From Paenibacillus hexagrammi (lineage in GTDB: Bacteria; Bacillota; Bacilli; Paenibacillales; NBRC-103111), in assembly GCF_021513275.1 (NCBI RefSeq), contig NZ_CP090978.1, positions 6,009,001-6,073,000 on the forward strand: a stretch of 64,000 bases of DNA, written 5' to 3'. Position 1 is the first letter of the stretch. Every line of letters begins with the position of its first letter. Of the stretch, positions 35,853 to 46,263 are shown piece by piece. The position numbers and the translations under genes were made by a program. Under the pieces are notes generated by a model, which was not told the DNA's origin, did not search any database, and was given only the letters and a program-made list of their open reading frames with translations.

Positions 35853-37172
35853 TTAAGCCAACGAAGGCTGAATGTTGAAGAAGCCTATTTCCGGCTCTTC
35901 TTCTTCTACCGGCTGCGGGACCACGCGTTGAATATCTGCGCCTAGCGCTCTCAGTGCGTCTGTGATGTCTACGTAGCCGCGGTCGATATGGTGAACGCCT
36001 GTAATCTCGGTCTCCCCATCGGCTGCAAGCGCAGCTAGAATGAGAGCAGCTCCCGCCCGCAGATCCGTCGCGCATACCTTAGCTCCCTGCAGCTTGGAAT
36101 TTCCGCTGATAAAGGCTGTTCTCCCATCTACCTTAATCTGAGCATTCATATTCATAAATTCTTCCACATGCATGAACCGGTTCTCGAACACCGTCTCCGT
36201 TACGAGACTTGTGCCGTCCGCCACCATCAGCAGTGCCATCATTTGAGACTGCATATCCGTAGGGAAACCCGGGTACGGCAGAGTTTTCACATCGACAGCC
36301 CGAAGAGGACCGGTAGAACGGACAAGAATGCCATTCTCATCTTCTTCAACCGTAACGCCCATCTCCTGCATTTTGGAAATTACCGGGCGAAGGTGGTCGC
36401 CGATCGCATTCTCCACATAGAGCTCACTGCCTGTTATAGCCGCTGCGATCATGTAGGTACCCGCTTCAATCCGATCCGGAATCACCGTATGTACAGCCCC
36501 GCGAAGCTTCTCTACGCCTTCAATACGTATCACGCCGGTACCGGCGCCTCGGACAACAGCGCCCATGGCGTTCAAATAGTTAGCGAGATCGACGATCTCC
36601 GGCTCTTTCGCCGCATTCTCAATAATCGTGGTGCCCTCAGCCAGCGTGGCTGCCATCATAATATTCTCTGTGGCGCCTACGCTTGCTACATCCAAGTAAA
36701 CCTTGGCCCCTTTAAGTCTTCCCTTCACCTTCGCTTCGATATAGCCCTGGCCCAGCTCAATGGCTGCTCCCATCGCTTCGAAGCCCTTCAAATGCTGATC
36801 TATCGGCCTTGTGCCAATCGCGCAGCCGCCGGGTAAAGAAATACGAGCTAATCCCAATCGGGCGAGCAGTGGTCCCATGACCAGAAAAGATGCCCGCATC
36901 TTGCGAACCAAATCATAGGAAGCCTCACAGGTCACAATCTCACCTGCCCGGACCCGAATGGTCTGGTTGCTGTATTCGACGCCAACGCCTAAACTCTCTA
37001 GTACCTTGTTAATCACCAATACATCATCCAAAGGCGGAGCGTCGTGAATGACGCTCTCCCCTTCAGAACCTAATATGGAGGCTGCAATAATCGGCAGCAC
37101 CGCATTCTTGGCTCCGTTTATTTTTACCTTGCCTGCTAGCTTTCGGCCACCGCGGACGATAATTTTGCTCAT
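35853..37172 (-). CDS. murA: UDP-N-acetylglucosamine 1-carboxyvinyltransferase MurA
   Basis: First committed step of peptidoglycan synthesis: transfers enolpyruvate from PEP to UDP-GlcNAc in the cytoplasm. 439 residues, normal length. Start [24 protein letters not shown] with the conserved KN pair; the fosfomycin-target Cys lies in [15 protein letters not shown]. Of the two adjacent ATGs, 37172 is better spaced from GGAGGG. The 240 bp upstream (37176-37414) show no gene. Confidence 0.96.
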   Translation of the reverse strand: MSKIIVRGGRKLAGKVKINGAKNAVLPIIAASILGSEGESVIHDAPPLDDVLVINKVLESLGVGVEYSNQTIRVRAGEIVTCEASYDLVRKMRASFLVMGPLLARLGLARISLPGGCAIGTRPIDQHLKGFEAMGAAIELGQGYIEAKVKGRLKGAKVYLDVASVGATENIMMAATLAEGTTIIENAAKEPEIVDLANYLNAMGAVVRGAGTGVIRIEGVEKLRGAVHTVIPDRIEAGTYMIAAAITGSELYVENAIGDHLRPVISKMQEMGVTVEEDENGILVRSTGPLRAVDVKTLPYPGFPTDMQSQMMALLMVADGTSLVTETVFENRFMHVEEFMNMNAQIKVDGRTAFISGNSKLQGAKVCATDLRAGAALILAALAADGETEITGVHHIDRGYVDITDALRALGADIQRVVPQPVEEEEPEIGFFNIQPSLA

Positions 37173-37414
37173 CATGGTCCCTCCGCGCTCTTATTTTGAA
37201 TAACGTCATTTTGGAACATCCAGGGTCTTACAGGTCTGTCTTTTCACATTTCCTAAGTTTATCATTTCATCCTATATCCATACAACTGTGTTCTTTTGGT
37301 ATTCCCCTAAACTATCCATAGGATTCGGATGAAAGTTTTCTTTGGGTCCGTTCTATTATCCATTGTTGACAAGAAAACTGCTCATTATTCGAAATATTCC
37401 CTGAAATCTCCCCA

Positions 37415-37669
37415 TTAGAACATGTTGCCAAAGCCGATTGACAGGCCCAGGTATTGAATAAAGAAGCTGGCGACGAGCTGACCTAAGGCAATGGACAAAA
37501 GAATTTGCAGCATGATGGCCGGTGCGCTCTTAGGACGCTTAAGCAGCACGTCGAACCGAAATTCCTGAAGCGCCCACCATGATACGCCGATGCAAATCAG
37601 ATAAATCATGATGTGAAGAACGGTAGAAAAAGACACAAACGAGCTTAAAACGTTATTGCCATCCGCCAT
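37415..37669 (-). CDS. DUF1146 (YwzB-like) small membrane protein
   Basis: 84 residues with two membrane segments (VLHIMIYLICIGVSWWAL and IMLQILLSIALGQLVASFFI) joined by a basic loop containing RFDVLLKRPKS. This matches DUF1146/YwzB, found near murA and atp genes in Bacillus; function unknown. It starts 18 bp after the protease gene ends. Confidence 0.85.
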   Translation of the reverse strand: MADGNNVLSSFVSFSTVLHIMIYLICIGVSWWALQEFRFDVLLKRPKSAPAIMLQILLSIALGQLVASFFIQYLGLSIGFGNMF

Positions 37670-37687
37670 GCTATGCGCTTCCTTTCA

Positions 37688-40216
37688 TTATCGGTTTAAG
37701 ACCTTGGCCAGCATGGTCACGAACTCGGCACGTGTCGCATGCTCTTCCGGGTGGAACGTCCCGTCGGGATAACCCGTAATCCAACCTTCAGCAAACATCT
37801 GTTTTAGTATGCCGACTCCCCAGTACGATTCTTTGACGTCAGTAAAAGGGGAATTGCCTCGGCGTTTGCCCGTCATATTCAGACTGCGGGCAATCAGCTG
37901 CGTCATTTCCATGCGAGTAAGTGTCTTGTCAGGTCCAAATGTCCCATCAGGATACCCATCGACCAGATCGGCCATGACCATCTTGGCAATCTCCCCGTAT
38001 GCCCAGTGCGAAGGGTCTACATCACGGAAATGCAGCTCCTCCTGCTTGTTAAGCTTCAGAGCGCGGGCCAGCACAGCCGCCGCTTCCGCGCGCGTGATCG
38101 GGCGGTCCGGAGCGAAGCGGTAATTACCGTATCCGCTAATAATCTGTTTATCGGTCATCTGCACGATAGCGTCCTGCGCCCAGTGACCGTCAATGTCAAT
38201 ATACCCGCTAATGATCGGATACCCGCCGATATTGAGTCGGTACATCTGATTATTAAAGGCTTTATCCGTTTGCAGCTTTACAAAATAATTCCCTTGGGAC
38301 AACGTCTTCTCGATATGAAAGCTACTAGAGCCGGATTCATTCTTGTAGCTTCCAAGCTCGTTATGCCCGCTGTCATAAAGCGTCGCCGTCAGACTTCTCG
38401 CTGCCGGAATATTGGAGAAGTCCAGCTCCGCCAAGCTGTCTTTATTCAGACGGAATTCAAACCAATCCACGTCGTCATCCTTGTGAAACACCCCTTCATA
38501 GTCAGAAAAGAGGCCGGCGTAAGTCGCTTGATACGACTTGTCGTTAGGCTCATTCGGATCGATCAGCTTAGGTGAATACTCGACCTCAAGGGTATACTCG
38601 CCGGTAATCGGCTCCGTATAATCCTTCACATTGCTGACGCGAATGTAATACTGACCAGGCAGCAGCTCCATCTGGGAACTCACTTCCGTCGCTCCGTCAC
38701 CAGATTGGTCGATTAGTGTCGACTTCTCCCCTTCCTTTTGAAACAAAATAGCGGGATCGATCCTGGCCGTATCCGTGGAAAGCTTCAGCCTCAGCGTGCC
38801 TGAATGCTCCAGCGGGATCATAAACCAGTCCAAATCGTTCTCTTCATGGAAGGTCCCCCTGATGACCTGACTTCGTGGGGGAATGACAAAAGCTTTGTAC
38901 TGCTTGTTGTTGTCCTCATAGGGATCACGGTAAATTTGAAAATCAGTGCGGAGCGAGTAGCTCAGCGCTGTTTGACGAGAACGGTCTACCGTCTGCAGCT
39001 GTACATACGTACGTCCTTTGCTTACTGGGATTGTAATCGGACCGGATGCATCCGACCCATTAGTCGTCCAAGTGGTACCTGCATCCTTGCGCACACGAAT
39101 GCCGGCGCCGGCATCCTCCATGCGCAGCGTTAATTGGACCGTTCCGCTATAGGGAGCATCAATGGCGTACCAGTCTTGATCCTGTGCGGAGCTGAGTGTC
39201 GCGTGAGTGACCGCATGCACGGAAAGCTTTGCAGCTTGGTCGATCGTATTATTGGGTTCGAAGCGGTCCTCTTGGTAAGGGACTGTTAGCGCACGGTCCA
39301 CACGCAGCAACCCGTTGCCCGTGCTGGGATCCCAACCGTCCGCATCCAGATCCTCGGCTGTTTGCTCCAGCAGGTTGCGTACCTGGTAGGGAGCAAGACC
39401 GGGGTATTTGGCCCATATCAGTGCCGCTGCTGCGGCTACCTGAGGAGCGGCCATTGAGGTGCCGTCCTGATACTGATAGCCTCCGCCTAGAGCTGTTGTA
39501 TAGACCTCCCACGGCGCCACGATATCCAGCTCCGGTCCATAGTTGGAACGGTAGTCCGCATGCTTATCGGCCGTCGCGCCTCCGACACCTACTACGGTCG
39601 GATAGGCAGCGGGATACTTCACGCTTGTTCCTTCGTTGCCTGCGGCAGCTACCAGCAGTACGCCATGCTGCTCCGCATACTGCACGGTCTCCGCTAAATA
39701 ATCGGAGTATTTGTTCAGTCCCAGGGACAGTACCACAATCTTGGCCCCGTGGTCCACCGCATAGCGAATGCCTTCGCCAAGCTTCGCTTCCCCGCCGGTG
39801 CCGTCTGATTCCAGCGCTTTGATCGGCATAATCTTGGTATTCGGAGCCATGCCTGCGATGCCGATATCGTTATTGCGAACGGCAGCGATTACGCCGGCGA
39901 CATTGGTTCCATGTCCATTATCATCGTATGGCTTCTGCCCCGGTTGAGTCAGATTGACGCCTTCGACCAGATGGCCCGCCAAATCCGGATGCTTGAGATC
40001 CACACCTGTATCAACAACGGCTACAACGAGAGAAGACTTGCTATCCACCGCTGCAGCCCAAGCTTCGTTCATATGAATCATATCCAGATACGTTTGCTTC
40101 ACCCGCATGGGATCCGTCGACTCCAGATAGGCCGCATCTGCCTTTCCTGTCAATCCTGCAAATTCGATAACCAGCGCCAATGATGTAAGCAGCAAGAGTT
40201 GTCGGGTCATTTTCAT
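37688..40216 (-). CDS. SLH-anchored subtilisin-family (S8) serine protease
   Basis: 842 residues from ATG 40216. Signal peptide ending ADA (~28). S8 domain ~30-310 with the full triad: Asp69 in VVDTGVD, His102 in DDNGHGTNVAG, Ser254 in DGTSMAAP; oxyanion Asn194 in AAGNEG. Then three pre-peptidase-like beta domains, each opening with a PNDK/PNN-type DxxEPN motif and QDWYAI/LDWFMI/VDWFEF, and finally three SLH motifs (ITRAEAAAVLAR, LTRMEMTQLIAR, ATRAEFVTMLAK). I infer a wall-anchored protease held by the same polymer as the S-layer. The upstream open frame to 40315 crosses the nuo terminator and is not used. Confidence 0.93.
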   Translation of the reverse strand: MKMTRQLLLLTSLALVIEFAGLTGKADAAYLESTDPMRVKQTYLDMIHMNEAWAAAVDSKSSLVVAVVDTGVDLKHPDLAGHLVEGVNLTQPGQKPYDDNGHGTNVAGVIAAVRNNDIGIAGMAPNTKIMPIKALESDGTGGEAKLGEGIRYAVDHGAKIVVLSLGLNKYSDYLAETVQYAEQHGVLLVAAAGNEGTSVKYPAAYPTVVGVGGATADKHADYRSNYGPELDIVAPWEVYTTALGGGYQYQDGTSMAAPQVAAAAALIWAKYPGLAPYQVRNLLEQTAEDLDADGWDPSTGNGLLRVDRALTVPYQEDRFEPNNTIDQAAKLSVHAVTHATLSSAQDQDWYAIDAPYSGTVQLTLRMEDAGAGIRVRKDAGTTWTTNGSDASGPITIPVSKGRTYVQLQTVDRSRQTALSYSLRTDFQIYRDPYEDNNKQYKAFVIPPRSQVIRGTFHEENDLDWFMIPLEHSGTLRLKLSTDTARIDPAILFQKEGEKSTLIDQSGDGATEVSSQMELLPGQYYIRVSNVKDYTEPITGEYTLEVEYSPKLIDPNEPNDKSYQATYAGLFSDYEGVFHKDDDVDWFEFRLNKDSLAELDFSNIPAARSLTATLYDSGHNELGSYKNESGSSSFHIEKTLSQGNYFVKLQTDKAFNNQMYRLNIGGYPIISGYIDIDGHWAQDAIVQMTDKQIISGYGNYRFAPDRPITRAEAAAVLARALKLNKQEELHFRDVDPSHWAYGEIAKMVMADLVDGYPDGTFGPDKTLTRMEMTQLIARSLNMTGKRRGNSPFTDVKESYWGVGILKQMFAEGWITGYPDGTFHPEEHATRAEFVTMLAKVLNR

Positions 40217-40294
40217 GAAATCACAGGTCCTTCTTCCTTCTATATTGATCTTACATACATTCTGTATAGGATCCATGATTCCCTGCCTCAGCGC

Positions 40295-40335
40295 GAAAAA
40301 AGAGCCCACTCCCACATGTACGCAGGAGCAGACTC
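40295..40335 (-). terminator. Intrinsic terminator of the nuo operon
   Basis: GAG-TC-TGCTCC and GGGAGTGGGCTC arms on the minus strand, followed by six T's, 14 bases after the nuoN stop codon and before the protease gene. Confidence 0.85.
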
Positions 40336-40348
40336 GGTTAGAAGGTCT

Positions 40349-41860
40349 TTACGACAAGATAAAATCCTTGCTTAAGCTGAAGATGGTTTCGATCCATTTC
40401 AGAACAAGATGCGGTACGAAGCCTAATGCTAGGCCTGCCAGCGCACACAGCCATATAGAAATGCAAAGCGGAGCGGCGATTCGTACTTCGACGGATTCAT
40501 GGTCCGCGCGCATAAACATTTGTCTCACTAGACCGAAGTAGTAATAGAAGGAGACTACGCTGGTAGCGATCATAAGCGCACCGAGCCAGTATTGGTGCGT
40601 CTGCATCGTACCTAGTATGATGTACAGCTTTCCGAAGAACCCGCCCGATATGGGAATACCGGTTAGGGAAAGAATGATAAGCACCATACCCAAGGCCGTC
40701 CAAGGAGCGCGGTAGTAGAGCCCTGCGAAGCCTTTAAGCTCCGTATGCCCTTCTGCTCGTTCCATCGCGATGAGAACCGCGAAAGCCCCTAAATTCATGA
40801 ACACATAGGCGATCAGATAGAAGATAAACTCTGAGAAATTGCCATAATGCGCCGGGGAAAAATAGGTGCCAATCGGTACAAGCAAGTAGCCCGCATTGGC
40901 GATCCCCGAGTAGGCCAGAAGGCGCTTCAGGTTCGTTTGCTTCAAAGCAATGAAGTTCCCTGCAACCATCGCGATGGCTGCGGTAACCGACAACGCTAGG
41001 AATACGTCTCCTTGAATTTTGCTGGCGCCATAATCGGTAAACCCGAAGAGCAGATACACCATGCGGAACAAGATCGCAAAGCCCGCTGCTTTGGAGATGA
41101 CCGCCAGGAAGGCCGTCACCGGTGTCGGCGCACCTTGATACACATCAGGCGCCCAGCTGTGGAAAGGAGCGGCGGCGATCTTGAAGCCGAAGCCTGCCAG
41201 CAGCAGGAAGAAGGTGACGTACAAGAGCGACTCGTATCCCGGCATCAGCGAAGGAAGTGCACTCATGATCTCCATCAAATTGGTAGAGCCGGTCATGCCA
41301 TACAGGAACGACATGCCATATAAAATAATCGCAGAGGAAACGCCCCCCATGACGATGTACTTGAAGGCCCCTTCATTGGACTGATGGTTCTTTTTCTTCA
41401 TTGCCACCAGCAGATAAGATGTGATGCTCAGAAGCTCCAAGCCTACGAACAGCGTAATCAAATCGCCCGAGGACGACATGACCATCGCGCCGAGCACGGC
41501 CGGAAGCAAGAAGTAATAATATTCCCCAACATGCGGAATCTCCTCTTCTTTGACCGAGCCGAGGCTCATCAGCACAATGACTCCCGTACCGGCTAGGAAG
41601 AGCAGCTTGAACAGGTTCGAGAAGTCATCGATCCGGTAGCTTTGGTTGAGCAGCTGTATGGGCTGCTCCGGATTCAGCTGCAGAACAACAAACACCGCGG
41701 AGATGATGATGCCAACTAGAGATAACCAGCCGATCACGGAACGGCTGACGTTCTTAGGTAGAAGCAAATCCAAGAGCGATAGGATGATCGCGGCGGCAAT
41801 CAGCGAGAGCTCAGGGAGAAGATGCGACAAATCGGCGACATGGAGACGAAGCTGTTCCAC
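40349..41860 (-). CDS. nuoN: NADH-quinone oxidoreductase subunit N
   Basis: 503 residues, about 14 membrane helices. Antiporter-like proton-pumping subunit of complex I. The broken-helix region GFGFKIAAAPFHSWAPDVYQGAP with the conserved Lys, and FIALKQTNLKRLLAYSGIANAGY, are diagnostic. Last gene of the operon, 4 bp after nuoM, followed by a terminator. Confidence 0.96.
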   Translation of the reverse strand: MEQLRLHVADLSHLLPELSLIAAAIILSLLDLLLPKNVSRSVIGWLSLVGIIISAVFVVLQLNPEQPIQLLNQSYRIDDFSNLFKLLFLAGTGVIVLMSLGSVKEEEIPHVGEYYYFLLPAVLGAMVMSSSGDLITLFVGLELLSITSYLLVAMKKKNHQSNEGAFKYIVMGGVSSAIILYGMSFLYGMTGSTNLMEIMSALPSLMPGYESLLYVTFFLLLAGFGFKIAAAPFHSWAPDVYQGAPTPVTAFLAVISKAAGFAILFRMVYLLFGFTDYGASKIQGDVFLALSVTAAIAMVAGNFIALKQTNLKRLLAYSGIANAGYLLVPIGTYFSPAHYGNFSEFIFYLIAYVFMNLGAFAVLIAMERAEGHTELKGFAGLYYRAPWTALGMVLIILSLTGIPISGGFFGKLYIILGTMQTHQYWLGALMIATSVVSFYYYFGLVRQMFMRADHESVEVRIAAPLCISIWLCALAGLALGFVPHLVLKWIETIFSLSKDFILS

Positions 41861-41864
41861 CGGC

Positions 41865-43487
41865 CTAACCTCCTATCTTCCCGGCTACGCTTTGGATCAC
41901 TTGATCAAAGCTGCCTAAAGTCTGATGCATAACCTGGCTAAGCACGCTTGGGAATACGCCAAGCAGCAGGATAAAGGCGACCAGCACAATCATCGGAATG
42001 GCCTCCATCAATCTAGCATCGCGCATTTCATAAGCGGCCAGGTGGTCCTTCAAGGGGCCGTACGTGATGCTAAGCACCCCGCGAAGCACGTACACAGCGG
42101 CAAGTATAATACCTAACGTACCGACTATTGCGTACACCGGATGAGACTGGAATAGTCCCAGGAAGGCCAGGAATTCACTGATGAAGCCAGACAGCCCCGG
42201 CAAGCCCAGGGATGCCATACCTGAGATGAGCAGAATTCCGCTCATAAACGGTACTGATTTGGCGAGACCGCCCAAGCTATCCAGCATAGTCGTCTCCGTA
42301 CGCTCGAAGATGCTGCCGACGAGCAAGAACATAAGCGCGGAGATCAGACCGTGCGAAACAAGCTGGAATACGGCGCCCTGCAAGCCGGTGACCTGAAAGG
42401 CCGCAAGACCAAGCAGCACGACGCCCATATGGCTAATACTTGAATATGCCAGTACAAGCTTGAAATCTTTCTGTACGATGGCCAGAATCGCGCCGTACAC
42501 AATGTTGATGACCCCGAGCAGCGCAAGCATCCAAGCCCACTGCTTCGCCTCAGTCGGAAAGAATAGAATCCCGAAGCGGATGAGACCGTAGGCTCCCATT
42601 TTGAGGAGGATGCCCGAGTGGATCATGACGACGGAAGGCGGAGCTTCCGTGTGTACTTTCAGCATCCACGTATGGAACGGGAAGATCGGCAGTTTAATGC
42701 CGAACGCTACGAGCAGCATGATGAACAGGGTCCACTTCATGGAGCTGCCCAAGTAAAAAGGAGTATCTGGCTGGTTCACTAGCGCCATAGGATCTTTCAA
42801 TAAATTGTGGGCGATCGTTTGAATATCACCGCTGTAGTACACGATAGCCTCCGTAGTCGAGGGCGACTGACTGAAGCCTGCCGTCGTGACAAGAATCAGG
42901 AAAGCAATCAACATAATGGCGGAGCCTAGTCCGTTATAGATCAGGAAGCGATTCGCCGCTTCCTCCCGCTTGATGTAGCCCCAGATCCCGATCAAGAAGA
43001 ACATCGGTACCAGCGTGAGCTCGAAGAACAGGAAGAACAGGAACAGATCCTGGGACATGAATACGCCGAACATCCCGATCTCCAGCAGCAGGAATAAGAT
43101 AAAGTAGGTTTTCCAGCGCTTCTTGATATGTACGGAGGCCATGGCGGCCATCGTAGAAATCAGAGCCGTTAGAAATACTAAAGGTAGTGAAACCCCGTCT
43201 ACAGCCAGTGAATATTTAAACTTAAAATAGTACTGCGTTAATTTGTCAATCGCCTCATGATTCAGCGGAACCGTAATCCAGTTAAGCTGCTCCTTGTACT
43301 GCAGAGGATCGCCATGATAGTTGTAATCCACGTACAGCCAAGCTGCCAGCACTAGTGGAATTAACGTCGTCAGGATGGCGACGGTTTTGATCAGGTTGCC
43401 TTTATCCGAACGAAGGAAGCATAGTACCAGAATCCCCAGCAATGGCGAGAAGGCAATCATACTTAAAATCGGCAGATTATTCAGCAT
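41865..43487 (-). CDS. nuoM: NADH-quinone oxidoreductase subunit M
   Basis: 540 residues, polytopic. Antiporter-like subunit with GIKLPIFPFHTWMLKVHTEAPPS and DFKLVLAYSSISHMGVV. ATG 43487 is 7 bases after AAGGAGG and begins MLNNLPILSM; the codons upstream to 43508 overlap that site. It overlaps the 3' end of nuoL by 11 bp, so the two are probably coupled in translation. Confidence 0.96.
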   Translation of the reverse strand: MLNNLPILSMIAFSPLLGILVLCFLRSDKGNLIKTVAILTTLIPLVLAAWLYVDYNYHGDPLQYKEQLNWITVPLNHEAIDKLTQYYFKFKYSLAVDGVSLPLVFLTALISTMAAMASVHIKKRWKTYFILFLLLEIGMFGVFMSQDLFLFFLFFELTLVPMFFLIGIWGYIKREEAANRFLIYNGLGSAIMLIAFLILVTTAGFSQSPSTTEAIVYYSGDIQTIAHNLLKDPMALVNQPDTPFYLGSSMKWTLFIMLLVAFGIKLPIFPFHTWMLKVHTEAPPSVVMIHSGILLKMGAYGLIRFGILFFPTEAKQWAWMLALLGVINIVYGAILAIVQKDFKLVLAYSSISHMGVVLLGLAAFQVTGLQGAVFQLVSHGLISALMFLLVGSIFERTETTMLDSLGGLAKSVPFMSGILLISGMASLGLPGLSGFISEFLAFLGLFQSHPVYAIVGTLGIILAAVYVLRGVLSITYGPLKDHLAAYEMRDARLMEAIPMIVLVAFILLLGVFPSVLSQVMHQTLGSFDQVIQSVAGKIGG

Positions 43488-45402
43488 GGATGAACCTCCT
43501 TCCCGCAATAGCCAGTGCCAGGATCAGCATGCCTAGTATCGTGATTACCCCGTAGGTCTGCAGCTGTCCGTTTTGCAGACGCGCACCTAAACGTCCTAGG
43601 CTGACAACGGCATAAGCACTCAGACGGACAATGCCGTCGATGATGTAGATATCAATGAGCTCGAGGATGTAGCCCATCCCTCGAAGCGGCTTTACCAATA
43701 TACCGTCGTAGGCTTCATCAATAAAATATTTGCGATAAACAAGCGTATGCAGTCCCGGCAGCTTGCCTGAAACCACATCTCTAGGTACGGAACGCTTCAG
43801 ATACATCAGATAACCAAGTCCGATACCGAGCAGACCCGTTAGCGTAGAGAGAATAAGAATGAACCAATTAACCGGTTCGGCATGATCCTCGCCTGTCAGC
43901 CAGTGGCTAAACCACTCATTCATCGGCGTATTCACGAAACCTGCGACAACCGCAAGCACAGCGAGAATAACCAGAGGTGTTGTCATCGTTGCCGGCGATT
44001 CGTGCGGCTCATGGTGCGCGGAATGAGTATGGTCTGAACCATCCGCCGCCGCAGCGTGATGCTTCTTACTTGGCGAACCCATAAATACAAGGAAGAACAA
44101 ACGAGCCATGTAGAACGCGGTAAAGAAAGCGGCTATAAGACCGGCCCAGAAGAGCAGTTTATTATGCTCATAGGCTTCCGATAAAATGAGATCCTTCGAC
44201 CAAAATCCCGAGAACGGCGGAATTCCGGAGAGTGCGAGCGACCCGATTGCAAAGGTCCACGTCGTGATCTTCATTTTGCGGGACAAGCCGCCCATCTCAT
44301 TGATATCCTGCGTATGTACAGCATGAATGACGCTGCCTGCTCCCAGGAACAGCAGCGCTTTGAAGAAAGCATGCGTGAACAAATGGAACATACCCGAGGC
44401 ATAAGACACACCCATGCCCAGCGCCATCATCATGTAGCCGAGCTGACTGACCGTCGAATACGCCAGGATCCGCTTGATATCGTTCTGCGCCACGCCAATC
44501 GTCGCTGCGAACAGCGCGGTGAAGCCTCCCACATAAGCAACAACGAGCAGAGCATCCGACGATGCATGGAAAATATCAAACGTACGCGCTACTAGATAAA
44601 CCCCAGCGGCAACCATCGTTGCAGCGTGAATGAGCGCACTAATCGGCGTAGGACCCTCCATCGCATCAGGAAGCCAAGTGTGCAGCGGGAATTGACCGGA
44701 TTTGCCGATCGCTCCGATAAAGATCAGAATCGCGATCCAAGTAGTCGTCGACGGGTCTATTTTGCCTGTAGAGAATGCATTGTGAATGGAGCTAAAATCC
44801 AGCGAATGCCCAGGCATGTGCCAGAAGAGCAGCAGAATGCCGATAAACAAACCGACATCGCCGACTCTTGTCACGATGAAGGCTTTCTTCGCAGCAGCCC
44901 TTGCTTCCGGTTTGAAATACCAGAAGCCGACAAGCAGAAAGGAACATACCCCTACGAGCTCCCAGAAAATGTACAACTCCAGCATATTTTCAGAGATAAC
45001 AAGCCCTAACATGGAGAAAGAAAACAGGGCAACGTAACTGAAGAATACGTGGATCCTTTCATCGTCCTTCATATATCCCTTGGAATACACATTCACCAAC
45101 AGGCTGACTAGCGTCACGATGACCAGCATCAGTGAATTTAAATTCGTTACTTCAAAACCCATGTTGAGCGTTATATCGCCCACTCTCAGCCAATCCAACT
45201 TATCCCAGGTATATCCTTCTACATTGCCGCCAAGACGCTCCACGAAGATCAGCAGCGCCACGATAAAGGAGGCAAGCATAGCGATAATACTGAAATAAAT
45301 GCCAGCTTCTTTCATTTGACGCCCCATAGCCGTAAGCGCTAGAAAAGCAAGCAGCGGAAACAACGGAATGAGCCATGCGTATTGTGAATAGTCCGATACC
45401 AT
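43477..45402 (-). CDS. nuoL: NADH-quinone oxidoreductase subunit L
   Basis: 641 residues, the largest antiporter-like subunit. Conserved GAIGKSGQFPLHTWLPDAMEGPTP, HAATMVAAGVYL and NDIKRILAYSTVSQLGYMM are visible, with the long lateral helix region at the C-terminus. A His-rich loop (~HHAAAADGSDHTHSAHH) lies between late helices; it may be a linker or bind metal. It follows nuoK after 15 bp. Confidence 0.96.
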   Translation of the reverse strand: MVSDYSQYAWLIPLFPLLAFLALTAMGRQMKEAGIYFSIIAMLASFIVALLIFVERLGGNVEGYTWDKLDWLRVGDITLNMGFEVTNLNSLMLVIVTLVSLLVNVYSKGYMKDDERIHVFFSYVALFSFSMLGLVISENMLELYIFWELVGVCSFLLVGFWYFKPEARAAAKKAFIVTRVGDVGLFIGILLLFWHMPGHSLDFSSIHNAFSTGKIDPSTTTWIAILIFIGAIGKSGQFPLHTWLPDAMEGPTPISALIHAATMVAAGVYLVARTFDIFHASSDALLVVAYVGGFTALFAATIGVAQNDIKRILAYSTVSQLGYMMMALGMGVSYASGMFHLFTHAFFKALLFLGAGSVIHAVHTQDINEMGGLSRKMKITTWTFAIGSLALSGIPPFSGFWSKDLILSEAYEHNKLLFWAGLIAAFFTAFYMARLFFLVFMGSPSKKHHAAAADGSDHTHSAHHEPHESPATMTTPLVILAVLAVVAGFVNTPMNEWFSHWLTGEDHAEPVNWFILILSTLTGLLGIGLGYLMYLKRSVPRDVVSGKLPGLHTLVYRKYFIDEAYDGILVKPLRGMGYILELIDIYIIDGIVRLSAYAVVSLGRLGARLQNGQLQTYGVITILGMLILALAIAGRRFIHAE

Positions 45403-45417
45403 GTCCTTTTCAGCCTC

Positions 45418-45729
45418 CTAGCGCTTCATAGAATCCATTTCGGTGACATCCGTTGTCCCTTTGTTGCGGTATAGGGCAATCAGTATGGCAATCCCAACAG
45501 CCGCTTCAGCAGCAGCTACCGTAATATTAAAGAGAGAAAAAATTTGCCCCGTAAGTACAGGATGATCTCCAAGCTTCGAGAACGCCACCAGATTGAGATT
45601 AACGGCATTCAGCATCAATTCGATGGACAGGAGAACAATCACGCCGTTCTTCTTCGTCAATGCCCCGTACAGACCAATACAAAACAGAATCGCTGCCAGA
45701 GTCAGGTAGGGCGTAATAATCGTACCCAT
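45418..45729 (-). CDS. nuoK: NADH-quinone oxidoreductase subunit K
   Basis: 103 residues with three membrane helices; conserved Glu residues in [15 protein letters not shown] and [18 protein letters not shown] belong to the proton channel. Normal length for the family. 3 bp after nuoJ. Confidence 0.96.
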   Translation of the reverse strand: MGTIITPYLTLAAILFCIGLYGALTKKNGVIVLLSIELMLNAVNLNLVAFSKLGDHPVLTGQIFSLFNITVAAAEAAVGIAILIALYRNKGTTDVTEMDSMKR

Positions 45730-45732
45730 GTG

Positions 45733-46263
45733 CTAATCCTCCTCTCTCTTGGCAACCACAATAGCTCCGATAAAGGCTACGGTGAGCAGCACAGACATGA
45801 TTTCAAAAGGAATCACATGCTCGTTATAGAGCAGCTTTCCGATTTCCAATGTGTTGTCTTTGCCTGCGTCCAGTGTGCCGCTTGCGGTAAATGTGGTTTT
45901 CTGAATGGCATAGAATAAAATGCCGAACAATCCTAATGCCCCGACAATCGCGAGACCCTCATGCCAAGGACGCCGAGGCTCTTGCTCTTCGCCTTGTCTG
46001 TGCTTGGTCATCATGATCCCGAAGATCATCAGAATAGAAATTGCACCGGCGTAGATCAGCACCTGTACAAAAGCTACAAATTCCGCTTCCAAAATCACGT
46101 AAAGCCCAGCCAAGCTGATAAAAGTCAGAGCCAGCGAAACAACCATATGAATCACTTTGGTAAAACTGATCATGAAGATCGCGCCGCCGATGGCCAGCAA
46201 GGCGAAGATAAAGAAGGCCCAGCTGGTGCCGCTCGATAAGATATCGCCGATTCCGCTAAACAT
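45733..46263 (-). CDS. nuoJ: NADH-quinone oxidoreductase subunit J
   Basis: About 176 residues, five membrane helices; conserved VFVQVLIYAGAISILMIFGIM-type segment (here FVAFVQVLIYAGAIS). Start ATG 46263 after a GGGGGAG site; the open frame to 46362 lies within nuoI. The start overlaps the nuoI 3' end by 8 bp. Confidence 0.94.
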   Translation of the reverse strand: MFSGIGDILSSGTSWAFFIFALLAIGGAIFMISFTKVIHMVVSLALTFISLAGLYVILEAEFVAFVQVLIYAGAISILMIFGIMMTKHRQGEEQEPRRPWHEGLAIVGALGLFGILFYAIQKTTFTASGTLDAGKDNTLEIGKLLYNEHVIPFEIMSVLLTVAFIGAIVVAKREED

